Positions 25,501-36,574 of a DNA stretch of 64,000 bases are shown here, piece by piece (the stretch's first letter is position 1; the number at the start of each line of letters is the position of its first letter). Below the pieces are notes generated by a model. The model saw only the letters and a program-made list of their open reading frames with translations, did no database searches and was not told the DNA's origin. A program made the position numbers and the translations under genes. This DNA is from Akebia trifoliata. Taxonomy: Eukaryota; Streptophyta; Magnoliopsida; Ranunculales; Lardizabalaceae. The stretch spans positions 29,423,090 through 29,487,089 of the forward strand of contig CM030715.1 of NCBI GenBank assembly GCA_017979445.1, written 5' to 3'.

Positions 25501-26488
25501 GCAGGGAGGAGGGAAGCCGACATTCCAAGAGCCCAAAATAGGATATTTCCTAGCCCAAAAAAATAACCAAATTGGACGGTCCTAAGTAACCATCCAATTT
25601 GTTGACCTTTCCCATATAGACCATATTCTATATTTCCAATTGACACAAAAATCAGACTCAGATTGATAATCTATATGCTTCTTATCAGTGATGGGTATCC
25701 AAAATTTCTCTTTTCATCACTAAATTTCATCAGTAAAAAGTATTTCTACAAACCTGGTTCATGGCAAAGATCACATTAAATCCTAACAAAATCCCTCCAT
25801 CAATCTTCATCAATTAACAATCTATTAGTTTCTTACTCAATAATGGGTATCCAAATTATCTCCTTTTTTCACTAAATTGTTTCTCTAGAGCCATTATTAG
25901 ACTGAGATTGAAATCAACAAAAAATTCATCATTTTTTAGACAAATAATGAATCTAAGTAAATAAACTTCAATGAAATAGAACATGCGTCCTAACAAAATC
26001 CCTCCACCAATCTTCAACAATTAACAATCTATACGTTTCCTACTCAATAGTAGGTATCCAAATGATCTCTTCTTCTTTTTTAACTAAATTGAGTCTCTTA
26101 AAGAGACATTATTATACTGGGATTTGAAATCAACAAAAAATTCACCATTTTTTAAACAAATGACGAATCAAAGGAAGAACATGCATTATGTTTGTCATCT
26201 TAATCATCGAGAGAGAGAGAGAGAGAGAAATCTAATTGTTGGGTTTTTACCAGAACTTGGAGTATTGTGAACCCATTTCTGGAATGTGGGTTCTGCAATC
26301 TGGATTTCTACCGAGGATCGATCCCAAGACCTCAACCCATCGAAGGTCTCGAACTCATCGTCAATGGGTTTCGATGATTCTTGAGCGGAGAAGAAGGAAA
26401 TTGGTCTAAGAGATCGAAGGAGCTCCAAAGACTCCAATCTAGATAGTGCTTTTTCCACCCAGAAATCCCAAGAAGAAGAGCTCGCCAT
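16569..26488 (-). CDS. BIOF: 8-amino-7-oxononanoate synthase (KAPA synthase), biotin pathway
   Basis: Eleven exons join in phase on the minus strand: 26251-26488, 24587-24729, 24379-24486, 22939-23177, 22804-22845, 22198-22285, 21332-21465, 19556-19644, 18163-18313, 17655-17723, 16569-16695. The product is 475 residues, the length of plant homologues; all introns are GT-AG. It condenses pimeloyl-CoA with alanine, using pyridoxal phosphate, to form KAPA. Fold-type-I aminotransferase marks include LLFSGNDYLGLSSHP, HGMGPRGSALICGYT, FSDALNHASIIDG, SLFSMDGDFAP and VIDDAHGTFVCG. The cofactor lysine lies in GTLSKGAGCQGG (about Lys319); SGFHVTAIRPPTVP follows. The start MASSSSWDFW aligns with plant N termini. 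The last residues are AKL, a peroxisomal-targeting (PTS1) type tripeptide. Introns are loaded with TRIM, MITE and LINE debris but no exon is broken. Confidence 0.95.
16981..17302 (+). mobile_element. TRIM retrotransposon (TGTTGAGT family) in BIOF intron 10
   Basis: Two 127-bp LTRs (16981-17107 and 17176-17302) start TGTTGAGT and end TTAACA. Immediately after the first is TGGTATCAGAGC, the primer binding site for initiator tRNA-Met, and before the second a GGGGTGAG purine tract. The internal region is only 68 bp and codes for nothing. It lies antisense to BIOF in the intron 16696-17654. The 5-bp flanks do not match clearly, so the target duplication has decayed or been lost. Confidence 0.88.
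17800..17945. mobile_element. Foldback MITE of the ATAGAT-core family in BIOF intron 9
   Basis: Core GAACCATAGATCATTCGCCT and its inverse AAATGATCTATGGTTCTG surround CAGGATACGCAG / TTGTGTATCCTGGGG. Outer arms contain GACATACACCTCC and the inverse GGGGGGCATATGTC. Confidence 0.65.
17971..18134. mobile_element. MITE with 20-bp inverted termini in BIOF intron 9
   Basis: Left terminus TGGGTTTTGTTAACATGTGC matches the inverse of right terminus GCACACGTTAACAAAACCCA with one mismatch. The 164-bp element carries subterminal TTAAGATGCATTAATACACC and its inverted form, and ends 28 bp from the donor side of exon 9. A degraded relative (GGTGTATTTAATGCATCTC) lies near 7918 in DYAD intron 5. Confidence 0.8.
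20385..20770 (-). pseudogene. RTE-type LINE ORF2 C-terminal fragment
   Basis: Read on the minus strand, broken frames give phrases such as MNVAEMSMLGWM and IRNEYI, then a KVWACAKK segment. These match the order MSVAEMRML... IRNE... LRWFGHV seen at the C-terminal end of plant RTE non-LTR reverse transcriptases. Frameshifts and stops are frequent. It lies inside BIOF intron 7 (19645-21331). Confidence 0.6.
21175..21285 (+). mobile_element. RTE-type LINE 3'-end fragment
   Basis: The phrase GAATGGAGGAACAAGATT, then CAGCCAACTCCAAATTTTTGGGATAAAGCTTTGATG (given here only as a description of its order), closely parallels 42672-42735 and the typical GACCCCAATTTGGGATAAGGC tail of plant RTE LINEs. No coding frame remains. 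Confidence 0.55.
22389..22687 (+). mobile_element. Second TGTTGAGT-family TRIM, in BIOF intron 5
   Basis: LTRs at 22389-22494 (shortened by about 20 bp) and 22561-22687 are close relatives of those at 16981-17302, and the internal region again opens with TGGTATCAGAGC. The internal segment also holds GGTCACGGGTTCGATTC, a tRNA box-B-like motif conserved in both copies. It is antisense to BIOF and lies in the intron between exons 5 and 6. Confidence 0.87.
23551..23766. mobile_element. Foldback MITE (GGGTTGGGATCC type) in BIOF intron 3
   Basis: Left arm AAGGGGTTGGAATCCGTTGA and right arm TCAATGGATCCCGACCCTT are inverted repeats; inside, AAATCCAATGGTTGGGATTT and AATCTCAACCGTTGGATTTA pair again. 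Flanks on both sides read AACT. A sibling is at 30714-30948 and a diverged one near 37726-37935. Confidence 0.7.
25371..25646 (-). other. Unrecognised 91-codon open frame inside BIOF intron 1
   Basis: An uninterrupted minus-strand frame encodes a hydrophobic stretch (QFGYFFGLGNILFWALGM), then RPFFDDSLDVMLFPYMSNG. Amino-acid use looks more protein-like than the surrounding low-complexity frames. I do not recognise a family. It shares no sequence with KAPA synthase and is not needed for the BIOF reading frame, so it could be a captured exon fragment or chance. Confidence 0.25.
25655..26190. repeat. Tandem ~200-bp intronic repeat (two full units, one partial)
   Basis: Units at about 25785-25985 and 25986-26190 share AACAAAATCCCTCCA, CAATTAACAATCTAT, GGTATCCAAAT, and ATTGAAATCAACAAAAAATTCA-like phrases in the same order. 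A truncated unit precedes them from about 25655. A related unit lies beside the exon-1 pseudogene at 36150-36310. Confidence 0.7.
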
Positions 26489-26699
26489 TTCGATTTACAC
26501 ACACATTCGTTTATGGCACACCACGCAGATATCTCAACTGCCACGGGACCACCGACCAAACTATCTATTTGGTAGCCGAGTCCAACTTCTCAACTACTGC
26601 CAGCATTAGTGTATGCCTTTACGTCTCTACATCCTTGGTCAACGACTTCGGGGTTATAAAATGTATGAAAGAAAAAATAATGAAGTTCGAGGGAGTATT

Positions 26700-27910
26700 A
26701 TTAGAAAGAGTGGTGCACAGGTAATCATACATATTTTTCATCGAGATAAGAGTGAAAAGTATTTATGATTAGGCATGCACCACCATGTCAAAATGTACCA
26801 TCAATGTATATTTTAATGTTATTTTAACATTATTTTATTAGAAAAGGGAAAATTGAAAGGTATTATTAGAAGAAACACAATAAAATTTGAGGGATATAAT
26901 TGAAAAAGGAGGTAGAAGTATGGTGTTTTTAAACTCAATTTTGTGTCTCGTCTCGGACGAATTTTCTGATACGTTTGAGACGTCTTGTGAGACAAATCAA
27001 AAAATTCAACATGAGTCCTAAATCTCAATCGAAAAATGATTTTGTGAGTTGGTCTCATTCAACTCCGATATTGAGTTAACTCGAGCGATACATCTCGATC
27101 TTGGACAAGTTTAAAAATCATGGGTAGAAGATGAGAGACAATAAAATTAGAAGATTAGGGCATTTTAGAAAAGACAATAAAGTTAAAATTGTCATCGAGA
27201 TCGATTAGAGAATTAAACCTCAACCTTTTTTTATATAAGGTATACAGGAATGGGGTCCAATATTCCAATGGTGTGTTTTCTTATATAGATTAGAATTTGC
27301 TCGTGTCTATAGCACTATTTTCCTCTTTGGGGTTAAGGGAGGAAAGACAATAAATTGTAAGGGGTATTGTTGAAAGAGGAGTAAAAGAGTATATGCAAAA
27401 AAGTTAAAGAGGTATTATTGAAAAAAAAAAGATGAAGTAAAAATAAATTTGAAGGGAAATTATTCAAAAGGGGATTTCCTTGGAAAGGGGTGGAGAAAAA
27501 ATGAATAAAGTTGATTTTTTTTTTTTTCTTGTTGATGTGTGCAAAATCGAGAAGACAAACATTGGGGGTAGACAAATGTTGTGTTTTGTTATATAGACCA
27601 GAATTCACCCGTGTTTATGACACAAACATCCCTTTTAGGGTTAAGAGGTAAAAATGGAAAAAAAAAAATTGACAAAGTTGAAAGGATATTATTTTAAAAA
27701 ATCATTTGGGATTAAAGGGATAAGAGAGAAAAAATAATAATTTTTTAAAGGAATTATTATAAAAATGGGGTAGAGGGACACATGCATCATCTTTCGGGTT
27801 AAAAAAGAAAGAGAAAAGATAGTAAAATTAAAGATATATTATTGAAAAGGGGTGGAGAGGAAAGACAATATAATTGAAGGGATGACGAGGAAAGGCATTT
27901 AAGTGGGTAG
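26700..27910. repeat. Gene-free cluster of GGGTATTATTGAAAA-type repeats with one foldback core
   Basis: After the BIOF 5' end the DNA is purine-rich, repeating GGTATTATT, AAAGACAATAAAG and TATATAGAnnAGAATTtGCcCGTGT-like phrases. Around 26715-26800 sits a short foldback (GTAATCATACATA / TATTTATGATTA around ATCGAGATAAGAG). No gene is visible. Confidence 0.5.
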
Positions 27911-28755
27911 TGTCATACACTCCACAAGAGTATGACGTTTTATCCCCCCTCCCCATGTTTTGAAACTGATGACATGCTTCTCTTACCCTTGTCATCGTCT
28001 TCTTGCCAAAAGCCCTTGATTTTTTTTCTTAAAACAAGTCATTTTTGAACTCTCTAGTCTTTATGATATTCTTTTCTAATCTACCTAATCTTATCCTCAA
28101 TTCCTTATTTTCAACTTGAGATTAATTCTTTATAGAAAATCTAGAGTTTTTTAGCAAAAATATCATAGTTTTATTTTTTCAAAAAAATTCTTATTTTATT
28201 TTTCTTTCCAAAATAAAAAAATCTTCAAGTTCTTCAACTTTCCTGTCGAAGTATCTTTAATTTATTTAACCTTATCTCATGTCCATCAATTTCTACCTTG
28301 CCTTAACCCATGATAGAAGACCTTTGGTGAAAAGATTTTTTTCACTCGAACCCCTTGGTTTTACATTTCAAAAAAACATGTTATCTTGCCTTCAAGTTTG
28401 ATAGTTGAAGTAGATAGAATTTTAAGGTTAAAGATGAGATTATAATATTTCATCAAAAGAGGTTTAAGGCAACTCACTTTTTAGAAGCAAAATCAAGGGA
28501 TTATGGATAAAGGTTGAAGATGGGGGCATTTAGGTCTTTTTATGTTAGTTTTCCGAGAAGACTGAGGGATATCTCTAATTTTCACCAAAAAAGTGAGGAA
28601 GTTATGTCTAAATCACCATTTAGAAAATGACAAAATTGTTATTGCTCACAACAAAAATTATTATAATATCTACTTCAACTTTTTACCTACATGTCATTCT
28701 CACAAGTGTCCTTCCACAAAGTTTTAGTTAAGCTTCCTTATAAAAACACATTGAA

Positions 28756-28917
28756 GTCGTTAGACTGGAATCTCATATCGTACTTCTTGACGTGAAAGTG
28801 TACGAGAATCATAGATGCTTTTCATCGAGATACAAGTGAGAAACATCTCTAATTCATATCTATTTTCATGTCAAGAAGTGCGATATGAGGTCCCAACTTA
28901 AGTCACTCTAGCACGAC
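28756..28917. mobile_element. Foldback MITE of the ATAGAT-core family, AGTCGT-arm type
   Basis: Outer arms CTCATATCGTACTTCTTGAC and the inverse GTCAAGAAGTGCGATATGAG frame the core GAATCATAGATGC / CATCTCTAATTC with ATCGAGATACAAG. Near-perfect pairing of the outer arms suggests a fairly recent insertion. Confidence 0.65.
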
Positions 28918-29041
28918 TTTTAAAAAAAGGTAACTTTTTTTTTTGCAATCATTTTCTTTCTTAACTATTCATTATTCTACAATGATAATATTTAGTCTTC
29001 AATGAAAGTTTTAAATTTAAGCATTGTTTTCAAGTTTAATG

Positions 29042-30485
29042 TGAATGCACCTTCAATCCGCGAGTTGCGGATCCGCTTTTTTTGTGTTTTGGGAGTCGCT
29101 ATCTAATTTTACGATTTAAGAATTGAATCATGACTCTAAACAGATAAATAATACTGATATACGAAAAAAGAAACTATGGGTTCGGGGATCACGTTACACT
29201 ATTGGAAAGTATTAAGCATCAATCCCGCCTGGTAAACGCCGGTCTCTACTTTTTCCAAAAATTACATCGTTAAAAATGACCTAAAAAGATAAAATAAAAA
29301 ATACCTAATTTACCTGGGTGATTGCAACGGTCGATTCCCTCAAAACTGACGGATAGCGTTTCTCGTGTGAGTCTTCTTGCTTTTGTCTCTGAGATGAGGT
29401 ATTTTCTTCCTAGATATGAATATTTTATGGATTTTCTAGGTGTTTTGAGATTTATGAGTAAAAAAAATGAGTTTTGGGTGTTAGGTGGGGATTTGGGACT
29501 TCAGATTTAGGGTTTTAAAAAAGTTTGAAAAAGTTTTTGACCTCTCTTTCCTATGATTTTTCTTGACCTGCGAATTTAGGTTGTGGAGACTCCTTTTTAT
29601 AGAACTTTTTGAGAGTTTTTTAGTTTGACTAAGTCTCTTTAAATTGTTTAATTAGAGTTTTGAATTAGGATTTTAAATCTTACGTAGAATGAGAGATTTT
29701 TTTTGGAGAATCCCCTAATTATATTTTTAATTCTTTAGGACCCAGATAGAGGGGTCTTTTACTAAATATTATGTGGGTCCCACTTAAGTAAGTAGGCCAC
29801 CACTTAAAATTTGACTCGTGTGCTTGATTGATTGATTTTATTTGTTCAAAATTTTAATTGAATTTATTAAGATTTTACTTTACGTTAATTAATATTTTAA
29901 TTATTAATTTCGAAATTTAAAAATTTTTAAGGTTGAAAAGTTATCATTTTGCCCTCAAAGAGGATTTTTGCATTGAGAAGTTGTTTTTCGACATTTTGAA
30001 ATCAATTTTTTGTAAGGAATTCAATAGGAGTATTAGTTTGTGTCATTTATGAATTTTCGGCGCGGAATGATTATGGATCCTATGAGGGTATTTTCATAAT
30101 TTTGTAGAATTTTATAAAAATTAGCAAAACAATTTATTTGATTTTAATTTGTTATTTTATATTGTTCAATATGATCTTCCTAAGTGTAATTTAAGCTCTA
30201 CGAATGTTTTGATATTAGGGGTATTAGGAAATTTGATCATTTTTTAAGATTTTTTCTTGTAAAGCTACTTTTTGTCTGAAAATAATGATTTTTATGTTTT
30301 GGGTCATATTTTTCTAGTGTAACGTGGTTTCTAATATTTTGCTTACTTGAGATACCTCATCTGAATTTCTAAAACATATCTACTAACAAATAAAAAATAT
30401 TGAAATATTCATCCATCATTGGGAACCGTCGCAATCGGGTTGACAAATTAATTAATCAGGCGAGTGTGAAAATTGGGTGTCTACA
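29042..30485 (-). mobile_element. Probable solo LTR of a Gypsy (Tat/Ogre-like) retrotransposon
   Basis: On the minus strand the element begins TGTAGACACCCAATTTTC, a common start of plant Gypsy LTRs. The other end closes a TG...CA pair with a 7-of-10 match between termini. Flanks are TAATG (29037-29041) and TTATG (30486-30490), a plausible diverged 5-bp duplication. Near the left end, GGGAGTCGCTATC and GGTTCGGGGATCACGTTAC recall conserved Tat/Ogre sequence. There are no gag or pol frames nearby. Confidence 0.5.
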
Positions 30486-31896
30486 TTATGTCATTCAAAA
30501 CTTGAATATAAGTTAGGTGTGACTTTGCATTTAAGCTTTCATTTGACTATGATTGCATATGCTTTTCGAGTAACTTGTAAAGATCTATCAATTAGGCTAT
30601 TATAGTTGATCTTTATGATATTGAAGGGATATGCTATACTATTTTTGCCTTGCTAACCTTGAACTTAAACATCACATAATTTTTTCTTTGAATGTTCATT
30701 TGACTATTATTATAGGGTTGGGATCCATTTACTTTACTCTTAAGAATAACTCGTGAGAAAAACACACGATCCCAACCCTTTAAACACAAAATCCAATGGT
30801 TGAGATTTATGAGTATCTTAATAACACAAATCTCAGAGATATTTTTCCTGAGGTTAAATCTTAACTATTGGATTTTGCATTTAAAGGATTGGGATCATGT
30901 GTTTTTTTCATGAGTCATTCGTAAGAGTCAAGAAATCCTGACCCATTATTATATATGATTTTAGAGTAGCCCATAGATATCCATTCATTTACATTATCAT
31001 CATGGATTAATTCGATATCTTGGCGATCATTCCTATGTTGAAACAATGCACTACACTATTAATGTCATGCCAACCCTGACTTTAAATAAATCATAACTTT
31101 TGATCCATGCTTCCATTTGGTATTATTATGTATGGCATAATAATAAACTCAAGGTTCAAGAATAATTCGACAAGAGAAAGTTTTGTAAAAAAAATAAAAA
31201 TAATTTAAGTATTAAAAAAATATGTATTCCATATATTAAATGATAAAATAACATTTTAAAAAGTACTTAGAATAAAAAAGTTATCTATTATTTTTCAAAA
31301 AATTGCCCAATTAAATCAAGATTAACTGTGATTTTTTGAAAAATAAGATATTTTCTTAAATATCACGATTTAATTGACAATTATTAAATCATGATTTAAT
31401 CAATGATTCTTCAAAAAATCGTAGATTTCTCAAGAAACACGTAGATTTTTGTCATTATGATGTATGATATTGGAGCTTGCCATTATTCTATTAATACTAC
31501 AATACCATGATAGATCAATTATCATCATGATTGCTCCACTATCGATGTTGTGCAAAACTTGAACTTAGAAGAGGCATAACTTCTGATCCAAGTGTTCATT
31601 TTGCTATTGTTACCTATACTTGTAAGGTAGCTTGCAAAAATCTATCAAACTAAAGTAATGAGTTGCTTCGATATCACATATCGCTTTGATATTGTAGCTG
31701 TCCACTACACTTTCATATTGTGCTAAACTTGAATTTAACAATGTATGACTTTTGATACGAGCATCCATTTGACCATTATTTTTGGGGTAGCTTGCAAAGA
31801 TGTATCCATTTGTACATGGTAGCGGCTTGATTAGATACGCTATTATGTTATGCTGACCGCACACACTTCAACGAGCCTTGTTGAAAGGGTTGTCAC
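30486..31896. other. Gene-free AT-rich stretch with one foldback
   Basis: Contains the foldback at 30714-30948 and loosely repeated sentences around CTTGAACTTA...AACTTTTGATCCA (30500, 31060, 31560, 31720), a decayed tandem repeat. No gene is visible. Confidence 0.45.
30714..30948. mobile_element. Foldback MITE (GGGTTGGGATCC type)
   Basis: AGGGTTGGGATCCATTTACT pairs with AAGAAATCCTGACCC, and inner AAATCCAATGGTTGAGATTT pairs with AATCTTAACTATTGGATTTT. It is the same family as 23551-23766. Confidence 0.65.
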
Positions 31897-32435
31897 TAGG
31901 GGTGTAAATTGGTCCGATTCAAACCGATAACCAAATCAAACCGATAGCTTTGAGGTGGTTTGGTTCGATTTGGAACAAGTTGTGGTTCGGTTCCGGGTTA
32001 CAAAAATGGAGAACCGATCAATTTGGTTCGGTTCTTGGATCAAGTTTGTATAGAACTGAACCAAACCGAGAACCGAATCCCTATACAATAAATAAATATA
32101 TTTGTATACAATAATTATTAGGAATTATTTTAAGAGTTAGTACATAGATTAGTGATCTTTTATGGATAAACTAATGACTTTTATAGATAGATTTGTGATT
32201 TATTATATGAAATTTTATGTTTATTTTTTAATTAAAAAATATTACTTATAATTTATAAAATATTTGCAATCCGTGGAACCGAACCAAACCAAACCGACTT
32301 TAATTCGGTTTGGGTTGATTTGGTTCCAATGGAATTTGGTTCAGTTCTGGTTCTTATTTAGTAGAACTGACTTATGTCGGTTCGGTTCCAATTTGACCTC
32401 AAATCGAACCGAACTAGACTAAGTTGCACCCCCTA
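31897..32435. mobile_element. hAT-type non-autonomous element
   Basis: Termini TAGGGGTGTAAATTGG and CAAGTTGCACCCCCTA-like (here AAGTTGCACCCCCTA) are inverted. The interior is rich in GGTTCGGTTC and AACCGAACC on both sides. Flanks GTTGTCAC (31889-31896) and GTTATTAC (32436-32443) agree at six of eight positions, as expected of an old 8-bp hAT target duplication. The element is 539 bp and non-coding. Confidence 0.75.
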
Positions 32436-33815
32436 GTTATTACAATATTGAAGAAAAATGTGAACACCTTTTAATTCCATCAAGATCTAAATTTTCTGGT
32501 AATTTTTCTTTGCTTCAAACAGTTGCTTTTGGGACTTCAACGATGAGAACTACAATATTTTAAGTGACTTCCCTGATGACAGTAATAGGTGTTTTGCAAA
32601 GAAGGTTTGTCAGAAAAGTTGAGAAACCAAAGTTAAAAAAGATCCATATTTTTTTTGTAGGAAAACTGAAAAAACTAATGTTGATAGGGATTGAGAGAAA
32701 TGATTCAACTCCAAAAGTTAAAATAATAATAATAATAAGTTTTTAAAAGGTATTTTTGTATGTTAGAAGGTCGGGGGCAAAACCACCATTTGGAGTAAAT
32801 GGAACCTAAAATGCTAATTTATGATTTCAAGGAGGGCAACACACCACCAATCTCTTAAAATTAATTACCATCACATTTTTTTTAAATTTCATATTTTTGT
32901 TATAATTTTTTTTATAATTTTTTATAATGAGGATTTTGGACTTGAATGTCTGACTAGTAGAGATGAGGTAACTAGTTTCTTAGAGCATCATATCTTATCC
33001 AAATCCCTTGAGTACATAGAAAACTTCACAAACAACACATACCAGGTAACTAGAGATAAATCCTTGTCAGTGACCAACAAGAGGGTTTGACTTAAGACCT
33101 CTTGTTTTTTGGATGGAATCCTTGGCCACTACGTCCAACATTCGTTAGATTTTTGTTATTACTTATAAAGAAAGGGAACATACTATGCAAGTCGTGCTAG
33201 GATAAAGACTCGATAAAATGTGGGTTCTGGCAGTTGTACGTTTGAAACTTGTTTAGTGTAACTCCCAAATTCTACTTCTAATGAAAGTTGAAGCTTAGAA
33301 GAATTGTTGGACTTGATTGGCGGTTGGGAACCATGTTGAAGAATTGTTGCATTAGGCGTAGAAGCTAAGGATTATATTTGGTAAAAATAACTCCTAGTTC
33401 CTGAGTTTTGAAAAAAAATAATTAAAATGCTCTAACAGCCAAAATAAAGCATCATTTGATATTTTTAGCATTTTTCAAGTAAAATATAATGCCCTAAACT
33501 ACAACATTGTTAGGACCCACCCACTGATAAAACAACATTATAAAATATAGTCGAACATACAAATTAAGAAAAAACATAACAAAAATGAAAGTCTAATAGC
33601 CAAATTAGATTGAAAGGTACTCTTATATCAATAAAATAACTACAAATAATTGATAAAGTCACAACATATAACTAGCGGATTCCAAGAACAGATGAACTCA
33701 ATTGACAGATTCCAAATCGAGGTTATAAAGGTTGAAATTGTCAAAAGTCACGCATGTTTTGGCTCTCATGGGAGGCTGGCTCTAGGGGTTGACCCAGATG
33801 ATATTATTTATTTTT
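32436..33815. other. Gene-free stretch
   Basis: AT-rich sequence with only short, low-complexity frames. I see no gene, RNA or clear repeat in it. Confidence 0.4.
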
Positions 33816-33819
33816 TTAG

Positions 33820-34205
33820 AGAAAATTACTTAAATGACTTTGGCAGAAGGAGTTTTTTCTAAAGAGGCCCTAAGTTTTGAACGGTTTCTTAATATTTCAT
33901 TTAGTAAATTTTTCTTCTCTTAATAGTCCTTGCACCTCATCTCATTTTTATAATGTCTTTGAAATACCTAAATTACTATTTTCTTACCTTCTTCAGTTAG
34001 TTAGGTTTGTCAATGTCAATTGTGATCATTTCCGATGGTCTTTATAAAAAAATTATCAAATGAAATATTATAAACGTGAGATGAGGTCTAGGGACTATTA
34101 AGAAAAGAAAATTTACTAAATGGTTAATATTAAGAGATTGCCCAAAACTTAGGGACTACTTAGAAAAACATTCTTCCACTAAGGTCTTTTAAGTAAATTT
34201 TTAGT
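33820..34205. mobile_element. Long foldback element (~385 bp)
   Basis: Left arm phrases GCCCTAAGTTTTGAACGGT, CATTTAGTAAATTTTTCTT and TTAATAGTCCTTGCACCTCA recur inverted and in reverse order on the right (AGGTCTAGGGACTATTAAG, AAAATTTACTAAATGG, CCAAAACTTAGGGACT). The outermost TTACTTAAATGACTTTGGCA pairs with AAGGTCTTTTAAGTAA. The central loop is about 110 bp. Confidence 0.7.
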
Positions 34206-34467
34206 TAAAAGTACTTCAAATACATTAATAAATTTATCCAACGTTACATTAAAATTTATTTAGTTTAGATTTCGGTCACAATACTCACTCTTCTCTCATT
34301 GTAGAAGTATAGATAGATGAATATGTGATCATAAATAAACAATTTTGAATACATTAACATATTTACCTAAGTATATTTTTAACATCTAAACAATGTTAGT
34401 TAGTTGGTAAGATCTATGCATGGGTAATGATACAATAGAGCATCCCCAAAAAATCAACCGCCCCAAC

Positions 34468-34803
34468 CTGGGGCGTAGTCAAGATTTTCTTGTAGTGAGG
34501 GCAATCTATGGTTAATTGTATAGTTGAGGAACTTGAAGGTGAATGATTTTAGAGAGAAATTCAAAGGTTTTTGGTTCGAAGTTGAAGAAAATGATATTTA
34601 GATCATTTCCTATTAGTATATGAGAAGGTCCTGTCGAGAGGCAATGTCATCAACAAAAAATTGAAAGGGGGGGATGGGGAGTGGGGGCAAATTGGGAAAG
34701 AGGTAAGGGAATGGGGACAAATGGGGAATATAATTAGTTGAAAATACAGGAGTGTCTCAAAGTTCTGTGGGGGCAATTGCCTCGATCAGCTCCGCCCCTG
34801 GTC
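34468..34803. mobile_element. MITE with CCTGGGGCG / CGCCCCTGG termini
   Basis: Left end CCTGGGGCGTAGTCAAGATTTT-like sequence and right end GCTCCGCCCCTGG are inverted repeats. The interior carries TGAGGGCAAT and GGGGGCAATTGCC. A related copy is at 35866-36155. No coding frame. Confidence 0.55.
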
Positions 34804-34925
34804 TCAGTTGCAACCATCCTCTGATGACTATATTCTCATCATGAATACCTAACAAAATCAATGGTTATAATTCTAGAGACAAGTTTTAGATGTCAAATTA
34901 TATAGTAAATATATATATATATATA

Positions 34926-35303
34926 GGGTCGGTTCCTGCAACGCACATTGCGACACACATATAGACAACGTGTTTGTCTTATATGGGCAAAAATATTTGG
35001 AATGGGCTGATTTTTTGTAAGGATGATCTCTGTGATGAGGGGATCATCCTAGCAAAAAATCATCCCATTCCAAAACTTGTAACCCCATCAAAATTGATTT
35101 ACAAAAATTGGACGGTCTATAATTTTTCAACAAAAATTGGACGGTCTAGAAGTTTCATATGAACTGATTTTTGGCAAGGATGATCTCCTCACCACAGAGA
35201 TCATCCTCACAAAAAATCAGCCCATTCCAAACATTTTTGCCCATATAAGACAAAACACGTTGTCTATATGTGTGTTGAAATGGTTGTCGTTTGAACCTGA
35301 CCC
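34926..35303. mobile_element. Single dispersed copy of the GGGCTGATTTTTGG palindromic family
   Basis: The inner hairpins (GGAATGGGCTGATTTTTTG and its complement) match the array at 14142-16386, and the copy again sits in TATATA. Its termini, GGGTCGGTTCCTGCAACGCA with ACACGTTGTCTATATGTGTG, are unlike either terminus type of the array. Confidence 0.75.
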
Positions 35304-35865
35304 ATATATATATATATAATGTATTTTGATATATTGAAAATATTTACAGAACATAGAATTTTTGTTTTTGTAAATCAGTTTTTGACGAAACAGATATAAA
35401 TCATACCACAAAACTTAAATTTACTTTTATGCCCCTTTGGTTTAACCAGATTAAATGACCATTGCTTTAACTTAAAATTATGTAGTCCTACTTAAGGATA
35501 TTATTTAACAAAATAATAACAATTATTGGCATCAGGGTATTTTCGTGATTTCACCTGACTGGAAAATTTAATATTTTGTACAGAGTTGTAAAGCTAAATT
35601 GCGATGTACATCCATACACGTTCTCTTAACAAATATTCTCAGCAAGTGTTCAGACACGTAAATTTATAATTATTTACTTATTTATTTATTCATTCTGAAT
35701 TTACAAGGAAATCTAGAGGTTTATGAAGTTGCATGGCCAATGTGGAATTCATATGGGCCCAACCATCCTTAGTAAGATTTGAAATCTCACTAAGTTAGTC
35801 ATGTTAGTCTAATTCTTTTATACTAAATTTATCTTTCCACAAACTTGATACAACAATACCTCCAC

Positions 35866-36155
35866 CTGGGGGCGGATTTAGAGTGGGGGCAATGGGGGCA
35901 CTTGCCCCATAAGATATTTCAAATTTTCTTTGGAGCAATGAGCTATTATCATAAATAATAGTCGCAAATAAAGAAATCTGTCGTTATAACCCTCACAATT
36001 TGTTTTACACTCATAGTTGTCCCCACAAAAAAGTTTCCATTATCATGTTGCCCCCACAAAAAAATTACAATCTTTGTTGCCCTCACAAAAAAAATTACAC
36101 TCTTTAATTGCCCCCACATGAATAAAATCTTGGCTCTGCCCCTGGCTCCACCAAT
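35866..36155. mobile_element. MITE-like element rich in TTGCCCCCAC
   Basis: CTGGGGGCGGATTTAGAG and the inverted CTTGGCTCTGCCCCTGG form the ends. The interior holds four imperfect tandem units of a TTGCCCnCACAAAAAAATTAC-like 35-bp phrase. Confidence 0.5.
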
Positions 36156-36373
36156 CTTCAACACTTGATAATTTATAAACTATTTAGTCAATAATGATTC
36201 TCTCTCTCATTATGTTTATAAACTATGTTAAAGAGCCATGATGGAATCAACAACATTCTTCATCATTTTTTAAATAAATAATGAATCAAAATAAATTAAC
36301 AAATACCACTGAAGAAGGACATGAATGCATGCATTGAGTTTGTTATAATAAAAAAAGGAGAATTTTTTTTTTC

Positions 36374-36574
36374 TAACCCATTTCTGGAATGTGGACTCTG
36401 TAATCTGGACTTCCACCGAGAATCGATCCCACAATCGCAACCCATTGAAGGTCTCGAAGTCATCATTGATTATTTAGGGATTGAGAGGGAAATGGGTCTA
36501 AGATCTCCAATGAGATTCACAGATTCTAATCTGTATATTGATTCTTTTACCCAGAAATCCCATGAAGAGCTCAT
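36374..36574 (-). pseudogene. Dead copy of BIOF exon 1
   Basis: The minus strand reads ATG AGC TCT TCA TGG GAT, that is MSSSWDFWVKES, then TAA at 36470-36472 after 34 codons; the intact exon has MASSSSWDFWVEKA. Similarity continues to CATTTCTGGAATGTGG, matching the end of exon 1, and extends into flanking DNA on both sides (36150-36370 resembles BIOF intron 1; 36575-36690 the upstream side). No other BIOF exon is present. It is a fragmentary segmental duplication of roughly 550 bp in the same orientation as the parent 10 kb away. Confidence 0.85.
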
